From Siphonodentalium dalli (taxonomy: Eukaryota; Mollusca; Scaphopoda; Gadilida; Siphonodentaliidae): a stretch of DNA of 64,000 bases. The DNA lies in NCBI GenBank assembly GCA_032622095.1, contig CP136064.1, positions 183,502,209 to 183,566,208 on the forward strand, read 5' to 3'. Below, one piece after another: positions 56,678 to 64,000 of this stretch. Position 1 is the first letter of the stretch. The number at the start of each line of letters is the position of its first letter. Both the position numbers and the translations under genes were made by a program. The notes under the pieces were generated by a model that was not told the origin of the DNA, did no database searches, and saw only the letters and a program-made list of their open reading frames with translations.

Positions 56678-57633
56678 CAGTGAAACCTCTCTAAACCGAA
56701 CACCCTTCGGACCGGCCATTCCATCCGGTTTAGAGAGGTGTCCGGTTTATAGAAAATCGCGTCACCGTCGGTGATATATTGCCGGCGTTTAATACCAAGA
56801 ATGACCAAGATTGTATTATTGATTAATGAGAATTTATTGAATAATTACGAGAACGAAATACATGTAAAACACAAACATAACAAATTATATAAAACATATA
56901 TAGAACATGATTGTGCAACTAGTCCCGACTTTAGAAAGAAACTGTCTCGATTCTTGCCGATGTCGCTGATCGTTGATTTGCCGATGCCATATTTAACACT
57001 TAGTTCTTTGCATGTCGGCTTAGGCGTTGAGCTGAGATCTTTAATATCTTTGACTTTCTGGTCTAGTGTTAACTCTGTTCGATATCGTTTTCGTGAAGGC
57101 TCAGTCATTGTGAAAGATTCAAACTGTTATGCTGACTATACGTCAACATCGGGCAATTATAGCAATTTATTGTTTTGACAATGGTTGTAAAAACAGAGTC
57201 CAATTAACTGGACGCAATAACTGTTGCAAAAACAATATGTCAGTGCTCTAATTCTCGATCTGTGAGCGTAGATATCTAATCAGACTCCTGTTGTTACAAT
57301 CCAGTTCAAAGCATACGCCGAACAAAAGAACGCTAATTAAATGGTCCGCTTATACTGGAGTACGTAATCGCTATACTCTCGGCTCGTCTCGGCCGATCTC
57401 ATATCGGCAGATACGAGATCTCATCCGATCTTGTCCGGTATTCAGAGCTAATAATCACAGTGTTCGCTTAATTATGGACTGACATACGCGTCCGATATCC
57501 GGAATTTGGAGGTTCTGGATTTTAGAGGTAATTTTTAGTGAGAATGCACGTGGGTGAATTTGGGACCGGACATTTCATTCGGATTGGCGAGGGATCCGGA
57601 TAGCAGAGGTTCCGGTATGTGGAGGTTTTACTG
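56678..57633 (-). mobile_element. Tigger/pogo-like DNA element, 956 bp, with helix-turn-helix remnant
   Basis: Tips CAGTGAAACCTCTCTAAACC and GGAGGTTTTACTG are inverted and imperfect, with TA on both sides (56,676-56,677 and 57,634-57,635). CCGGTTTAGAGAGGTGTCCGG repeats the tip inside. A minus-strand frame encodes a CENP-B/pogo-type N-terminal domain. The DDE domain is missing, so the element cannot move itself. Confidence 0.88.
56845..57108 (-). pseudogene. CENP-B/Tigger N-terminal helix-turn-helix fragment
   Basis: Starts MTEPSRKRYRTELTLDQKV and continues with PTCKELSVKYGIGKSTISDI. The ELTL-x-QKV-x-I and ELxxKYGIGKSTISDI words are the hallmark of the Tigger/CENP-B DNA-binding domain. Similarity fades after about residue 60 and no catalytic region follows. 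Confidence 0.85.
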
Positions 57634-58075
57634 TATAACCATGGGTATATATATGCCAGATATAACCAGACAAATCGGACACTTTTGATAGTGTATTTAT
57701 CCATGGTGTGTGTGCCTGTGGTTGTCCGTAACCTGGTGCCCGGTGTTATTGCTTTGAAAGGCAATCATGTTCGACTAGTGTTGTTAGATTGGTAATGAGA
57801 TTAGCGGTTTGTATGTCTTGTCTGGTCATATTACTGTTTGAACTTTGTCTGAAATAAACGCACTTTTTATAATAGAATTTACGGAACAGGAGCGTAGGGA
57901 AAGTATTTATATGATATATAGAGGCCAACACAACGATACCATATATATACTATATGCGACTGCATCCAATTTGGGTTTATTGGAATGTCTTTAGTGTAGT
58001 TCTGTGGTTATGAGAGCTCATTTCACCCCTGATTTCTACTCCATATGTGATCTTCTCCTTTAAAATATATATATA

Positions 58076-58855
58076 CTAGCAGGTGACCCGACTTCGTCCG
58101 GGCTTTGACTCTGAATTGACCATTTTGAAGGTCAAAGTCAGGTTGGGGTAATGATTTGACCCGTCCAAAACACTCCCCGGACAAAAGTATCCCTAGGTAT
58201 AAAATTTCATCGAAATCCGTCCGTTTTACCCGATTTGACCTTGAATTGACCATTTTGAAGGTCAAGGTCAGGTCGGGATCATGATTTAACCCGTTGAAAA
58301 CACTCCCCCGACAAAAGTATCCCTAGGTATCAAATTTCGTCGAAATCCGTTAATTTTTTTATTTAATTTGAGTTAATTCTGCCTTTTTAATCAAGAGAAA
58401 TTATGGTACCTGTCCCGTGATGGTACCCATCCCTAAAAGAGGTACGTTTGTGGGTACCCGTTTCAAGGTGAAGATCACCTCGGGCGGAAAAACTTCCCCG
58501 ATGAAAATCTCCCCCATTCCTTGGAACCCCTAAGTACGAAGACAGAAATAAGAACACGCTCATGTCTGGCCCCAGACATAAGAATCACACTACACGCATA
58601 TGCTCTTTATCAACGACACTGCGGATACGAACGCTCTTTAACTATCAACGCGATTAACCCCACAGTGCCAAGGACGGTCATTTTGGTGACTGGGAATGGA
58701 GAAGGAGTTCTCTGACGTTCTCAGAAGCGGTGCGATGACACTTCATGTGGGATTTTACCCGTAGATAGGAAGTTTGGGCTCAATCCGTCCGGCAGTTTTC
58801 CCGGCCATAGCTATCAAACAAACAGACAGACAGAAGTCCCAAAATATATATTAGA
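58076..58855 (-). mobile_element. Helitron-like non-autonomous element, family A copy 1
   Basis: Minus strand: 5' end TCTAATATATATTTTGGGAC and 3' end with hairpin CCCGGACGAAGTCGGG, then TCACCTG, then CTAG followed by T. A 5' TC, a 3' CTRR preceded by a short hairpin and a 3'-flanking T are Helitron hallmarks. It abuts copy 2 head to tail. The interior has AAGGTCAAGGTCAGGT and GGTACC-rich blocks. No Rep/helicase. Confidence 0.8.
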
Positions 58856-59507
58856 CTAGCAGGTGACCCGACTTCGTCCGGGCTTTGACCTTGTATTGAC
58901 CATTTTGAAGGTCAAGGTCAGGTCGGGGTCACGATTTGACCCGTCGAAAACACTCCCCCGACAAAAGTATCCCTAGGTATCAAATTTCGTCAAAATCCGT
59001 TAATTTTTTAATTTAATTTGAGTTAATTCTGCCTTTTTAATCAAGAGAAATGATGGTACCCGTCCCGTGATGGTACCCGTCCCTAAAAGAGGTACGTTTG
59101 TGGGTCCTCGGGCGGAAAAACTTAGCCAATGAAAATCTCCCCCGTTCCTTGGAACCCCTAAGTTCGAAGACAGAAATAAGAATCACACAACACGCTCATG
59201 TCTGGATACAGACACACTCACGTCTGGCCCCAGACATAAGAATCACATTACACGCATACGCTCTTTATCAACGACAAATACGAACGCTCTTTAACTATCA
59301 ACGCGATTAACCCAACAGTGCCAATGACGGTCATTTTGGTGACTGGGAATGGAGAAGGAGTGCCCTGACGTTCTCAGAAGCGGTGCAATGACACTTCATG
59401 TGGGATTTTACCCTTAGATAGGAAGTTTGGGCTCAATCCGTCCGGCAGTTTCCCGGCCATAGCTAACAGACAAACAGACAGACAGAAGTCCCAAAATATA
59501 TAGTAGA
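58856..59507 (-). mobile_element. Helitron-like non-autonomous element, family A copy 2
   Basis: Minus strand: starts A|TCTACTATATATTTTGGGAC near 59,507 and ends CTAG at 58,856-58,859 with the same hairpin. 652 bp, shorter than copy 1 by internal deletions. Includes a CAGA/CTGT microsatellite near the 5' end. Confidence 0.8.
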
Positions 59508-60403
59508 TGATTTCAAACAGGGGTGGTGCCAGGATATCCCCGATGCAGGGGCTATACGATTCCCCAACAGGGGGTGGGCTTTAGCTACCGGGTTGACTAT
59601 TGCAGATATTGCCGACGGGGTGGCTATCCCCCCCATCCCCGACAGGGGTGGGGATGTAGCCCCGCTTACCCCTCCCCAGGTTCCACCCAAAATAATTTAG
59701 TATCAATGATTTCTCGTCTTCAGTCAAGTTCAGTGGATGCAAGACCGCCCTCTTAGCATGGGGTGCCTAGCAGGGACGTGCCAACATGGGGTGGTTATAC
59801 CCCCCAAACTGTAATCAAACGTAATACAACATTAGATGGAAAATTCACACCAAAATTAGGTTGAAATTGTTCTCGTAGTTTGATTTTCCAACAATTTCTT
59901 AGTGACGAATTTGTTGTTGTTAGACCAACATTTGCATATTTCCCTTTCATTTGCAAAATTCTGGACTGAAATGGCCATCAGTTGGCACTTTTCAAACCTA
60001 AGGGTAAGTGTCAAATTTCCCCGAATTGGAAAGCTTGAGGCTTGTCTAGATGCTAGAATTGTCAAATTTTCATGTTCAGATTTCAAAATGTTCTCACATC
60101 GGGCCGAACCATCGCCCGAGCGGTGTGTCCTGTGCCCTAGCCAGTAATTACTTGCTAATTAATTTAAGAAAAAATAAATCGGGGTGTAAATTTGTCCAGC
60201 GTTATACCACTAGATGTTAGGATTTTGTCTGAACCATCCTTTATCATCCTCCTACATGGCTAGTGCCACAAGACTACTGGTCCATTTAGAATAGGCTACC
60301 ATCTAGTTGTCTGTAAGGGAACATTTGGGAAAAAGCAAAGCCCCACTTGTGAGTTTGGTGTGATTAAATGGGGTGGGGTGTAGTTGGAAATTCCAAGGTG
60401 GAG

Positions 60404-60430
60404 ACCCCCCCCCCCCCCCCCCCCCCCCCA
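60404..60430. repeat. Poly(C) tract
   Basis: About 25 consecutive C. Preceded and followed by unassigned sequence (59,508-61,000) in which I recognise no gene. Confidence 0.85.
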
Positions 60431-61007
60431 AAATCCTCTAGCCAAGTTCCGAGTGCCAAATATCGCAGACTCAACCAGGGGTGCCCCTCACGACTTAGTT
60501 TCTGCTTTCGGCATTGGTCTAATTGGTTTCTATCCGAGAATACACTGCACCGGTGGCAATATATTGACCATACTATAAATGAAAACGCTTCCGTGGCGAT
60601 CACACGGTAACGTCGTGCTGCAAGTAAGACGATAATTGTGTTGTAGAAATGATACGGAAGACCGATTTAAAAAACACGCAACATCAGAATACACAGGGCA
60701 AGACTTATCGATCCAAACTGTGGAGTGTTTTCATTGTGTATTTCTCACATATTCCCATGGTTATATATAAATGGGCTACGAGCATCTGACATATAGTGTT
60801 TTGTTGATAAGACAAACAGTTCCAGACTTACGCAAACAACATTCTTATTTGTTTCAACTTTTGTTATGTTGACTTTTCTTTTGGTCCTGATATTGTACTA
60901 AATGAACTAATTACAGGAAATTAATGACCAGTTATCTTAAATTCATTCTTCACCAACAAGACATCTCAAATAAATTAAAAAGAAACACCAATCAATTGAC
61001 ATGGCCG

Positions 61008-61228
61008 TTGACATTCCGTGACATTTAGTTTCCAAGAAAAAACGACAGCACGTGCTCGAGGCTCTCAATGCGTTTATTTAAAATAAAAGAAATTTTGAGT
61101 TGTCCATCTTTAGCTGTTAGAATCAGTACCAAGGTCAGTACGATCAACAACGTTCTTCAGTCATTCCGTGACCTAATTTAGTTTCCAAGAAAAATGACAG
61201 CATGTGCTCGAGGCTCTCAATGGGTTTA
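61008..61228. repeat. Direct duplication, about 65 bp
   Basis: CATTCCGTGAC...TTTAGTTTCCAAGAAAAA and GTGCTCGAGGCTCTCAATG occur at about 61,013-61,080 and 61,161-61,228. The second copy runs straight into the first Helitron-like element. Confidence 0.8.
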
Positions 61229-61776
61229 TCTCATATATATTTTGAAGACCTCTGTCTGTATGTATGTTTGTTTGTTTGTTTGTCATTTATACAAATCTAC
61301 GATTCTCGACCGATCGGGACGAAACTTGGTACGTGTGTGTAGTTTGACCGGGCGGTGAACGTTGTCGTATTGGCGAGCCCGTGCGGCGCCCGCTTCGCGC
61401 ATGCGCAGACGAGATCTCGGAAACGGGTGGAGTTATCGACTTGAAATTTGCTATGTGAATGTATCTTGCCCCGGATACGAATTTTATCGGGTCGCCGAGC
61501 CCGTGCGACGCCAGCTTCGCGCATGCGCAGACCAGATCTCGGAAACGGGTAGAGCTATCGACTTGAAATTTGCTATGTGAATGTATCTTGCCCCGGATAC
61601 AAATTTTATCGGGTCGCCGAGCCCGTGCGACGCCAGCTTCGCGCATGCGCAGACCAGATCTCGGAAACGGGTAGAGCTATCGACTTGAAATTTTGTTTTT
61701 GAATAGCGCTGGGTAGAGCTATCGACTTGAAATTTGGTTTTTGAATAGCCCGGACAACGTCGGGCTCATCGGCTAG
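61229..61776 (+). mobile_element. Helitron-like non-autonomous element, family B copy 1
   Basis: Preceded by A, starts TCTCATATATATTTTGAAGA, and ends with hairpin GCCCGGACAACGTCGGGC, then TCATCGG and CTAG, then T. The interior holds two or three tandem AGATCTCGGAAACGGGT-GAGCTATCGACTTG modules. No Rep/helicase. Confidence 0.82.
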
Positions 61777-62221
61777 TCTCATATATATTTTGAAGACCTC
61801 TGTTTGTCTGTCTGTCTCTGTATGTCTGTATGTCATTTATACAAATCTACGATTCTCGACCGATCGGGACGAAACTTGGTACGTGTGTGTAGTTTGACCA
61901 GGCGGTGGACGTTGTCGTATTGGCGAGCCCATGCGGCGCCCGCTTTGCGCATGCGCAGACGAGATCTCGGAAACGGGTGGAACTATCGACTTGAAATTTG
62001 GTATGTGAATGTATCTTGCCCCGGATACAAATTTTATCGGGTCGCCGAGCCCGTGCGACGCCAGCTTCGCGCAAAATGCGCAGACCAGATCTCGGAAACG
62101 GGTAGAGCTATCGACTTGAAATTTGGTTTTTGAATAGCCCGGACAACGTCGGGCTGGGTAGAGCTATCGACTTGAAATTTGGGTTTTGAATAGCCCGGAC
62201 AACGTCGGGCTCATCGCCTAG
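61777..62221 (+). mobile_element. Helitron-like non-autonomous element, family B copy 2
   Basis: Same ends as copy 1 with no spacer between copies. 445 bp. The terminal hairpin region is duplicated (62,134-62,155 and 62,193-62,210). Confidence 0.82.
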
Positions 62222-62603
62222 TCTCATATATATTTTGAAGACCTCTGTTTGTTTGTTTGTCTGTATGTATGTCTGTATGTCATTTATACAAATCTACGAT
62301 TCTCGACCGATCGGGACGAAACTTGGTACGTGTGTGTAGTTTGACCAGGCGGTCGTCGTTGTCGTATTGGCGAGCCCGTGCGACGCCCGCTTCGCGCAGA
62401 CGAGAACTCGGAAACGGGTGGAGCTATCGACTTGAAATTTGCTATGTGAATGTATCTTGCCCCGGATACGAATTTTCTCGGGTCGCCGAGCCCGTGCGAC
62501 GCCAGCTTCGCGCATGCGCAAACCAGATCTCGGAAACGGGTAGAGCTATCGACTTGAAATTTGGTTTTTGAATAGCCCGGACAACGTCGGGCTCATCGGC
62601 TAG
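62222..62603 (+). mobile_element. Helitron-like non-autonomous element, family B copy 3
   Basis: 382 bp with the same 5' TCTCATATATATTTTGAAGA and 3' hairpin plus CTAG. Fewer internal modules than copy 1. Confidence 0.82.
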
Positions 62604-62942
62604 TCTCATATATATTTTGATGACCTCTGTCTGTCTGTATGTCCTTTATAGAATCGAAAACGGGTTGACCAATCGAGACCAAATTTTGTATATAAGTGTA
62701 AAAACCCACGGGGATCGTCGACGTCGCATTTTGGACAAGCTCTGAGCACCCTTTCTCCACTCCCAATCATCAAAATCACCGCAAACGCCACTTCGGGGGT
62801 TAAGGCATCAACGATCTTTATATTGACCATATTCCGAGGTGTTAAGGATTAACGCTCTTTATTACAATCGAAGCTGCTAAACGGCTACCCATGCGTAAAA
62901 TACGGATGCAAAACGAAACGCGGAATGCAATTATCTCGATTA
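62604..62942 (+). mobile_element. Third Helitron-like type, 5' end only
   Basis: Starts TCTCATATATATTTTGATGA right after CTAG of copy 3. The interior differs from family B (GAATCGAAAACGGGTTGACC, AAAACCCACGGGGATCG). I see no hairpin-CTAG end before the next array. Confidence 0.6.
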
Positions 62943-64000
62943 ATGAAAGTGTCAATGACACTGTAGCTCAACTTGGAAAGGGAATAATTTCTTGTGTTAC
63001 AGTCAATGGAGTGATTAGGAATGTGTTAAGTTGAAAGGCCTAGTTATGCAAAGAGTAAAATCCAAGATGGCCACTGGCAGCCATGTTTTTTTGCCGAATG
63101 ACCCCAAAAAGACTCGTTCCCATTTACATGTCATTGTTAACATCCATCACAAATTTCATGATGATCCGACAAAAGATACGACCTGTAGCCTGTGTCAAAT
63201 TATTTAGTCATGCAAAGAGTAAAATCCAAGATGGCTGCTGGCGGACATGTTTTTTTGGCGGAACGACCCCAAAATTACTCGTTCCCATCTACATGTCTAT
63301 ATTAACATCCATGACAAATTTCATGATGATCAGACGAACAGTACGACCTGTAGCCCGTGCTAATGAATTTAATTATGAAATCCAAGATGGCCACTGGCGG
63401 CCATGTTTTTTTGCTGAATGACCCTAAAATGACTCGTTCCCATCTATATGTCAATGTCAACAGCCATGACAAATTTCATAACGATCCGAACAAAGGTACG
63501 ACCTGTAGTCTGCCAAAAGATTTAGTCATGCAAAGAGTAAAGTCCAAGAAGGCTGCTGGCGGCCATGTTTTTTGGCCAAATGACCCCAACATGACTCGTT
63601 CCCATCTACATGTCAATATTAACTTCCATGACATATTTCATGCTGATCAGATGAACACTCTGGCCTGTAGCCCGTGCTAATGGATTGAATTTTGAAATCC
63701 AAGATGGCCACTGGCGGCCATGTTTTTTTGCCGAATGACCCCAAAATGACTCGTTCCCATCTACATGTCAATGTCAACGCCCATGACAAATTTAATAATG
63801 ATCCGACCAAAGGTACGACCTGTAGCCCGTGCCAAAGGAGTTAGTCATGTAAAGAGTAAAATCCAAGATGGCTTCCCGCGGCCATGTTTTATGGCCGAAC
63901 GACCCAAAAATGACACGTTCCCATCTATATGTCATTGTTAACATCCATGACAAATTTCATAATGATTCGATCAAAGGTAGGACCTGTAGCCCGTGCCAAA
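62943..64000. repeat. Second about 160-bp CCAAGATGGC array, cut by the window end
   Basis: Starts ATGAAAGTGTCAATGACACT and TAGCTCAACTTGGAAAGG exactly as 37,804, then at least six units of about 155-165 bp, again of two alternating types. Continues beyond 64,000. Confidence 0.88.

Noticed and set aside
59508-60403. GGGGTGG/CCCC-rich segment as a gene or CpG-island promoter
   Set aside because: Short repetitive G/C blocks (CCCCGACAGGGGTGG-like) without ORF, exon or promoter signals. More likely degenerate repeats.
61287-62571. Several 70-119-codon ORFs around 61.3-62.6 kb
   Set aside because: They are translations of the repeated interior of the Helitron-like family B and recur in both strands.

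Overview
This is a window of animal nuclear genome: AT-rich, intron-dominated and very dense in small transposable elements. It holds one recognisable host gene, a type IV collagen alpha chain on the minus strand. I read 15 exons between 14,883 (stop codon) and 55,495, and together they give a continuous 765-residue C-terminal part of the protein. Eleven exons encode Gly-X-Y triple helix with the natural interruptions typical of type IV. The last four encode a complete NC1 domain with all 12 cysteines. The NC1 sequence resembles the alpha1-like (odd) subgroup more than the alpha2-like subgroup. Every splice junction has GT/AG ends and matching codon phase. The 5' part of the gene (signal peptide, 7S domain, first part of the helix) is not in the window and must lie beyond 64,000. 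Repeat styles, such as tandem units carrying 'CCAAGATGGC' and 'GGGCATAACTC'-type sequence, suggest a lophotrochozoan, probably a mollusc and perhaps a bivalve. That is inference from style, not proof.

Layout. 1-14,620: downstream of the collagen gene, no host gene recognised, many MITEs and one 11-unit satellite made from a MITE arm. 14,621-20,230: candidate 3' UTR and the four NC1 exons. 20,231-55,495: triple-helix exons separated by introns of about 0.7 to 6.5 kb. The introns hold a 5'-truncated LINE, three hAT-like elements with 8-bp target duplications, a 2.56-kb Harbinger-like element, many TTAA- and TA-flanked palindromic MITEs, a roughly 510-bp satellite, a roughly 160-bp satellite and an unplaced 264-codon ORF. 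55,496-64,000: no exon seen. This is presumably the next upstream intron, with a Tigger/pogo-like element carrying a CENP-B-type helix-turn-helix remnant, two related families of head-to-tail Helitron-like elements, and a second roughly 160-bp array that runs off the window end.

The most notable points are these. One arm of a foldback MITE has been amplified into a satellite. Two Helitron-like families share both termini but have different interiors and lie in tandem. A 198-bp near-perfect palindrome has 99-bp arms. The collagen carries GFRGER and RGDS motifs and several helix interruptions in which an expected Gly codon reads Ala, Ser or Pro. I found no bacterial-type system, CRISPR array, rRNA or tRNA gene. 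I do not claim a novel multi-gene system here.
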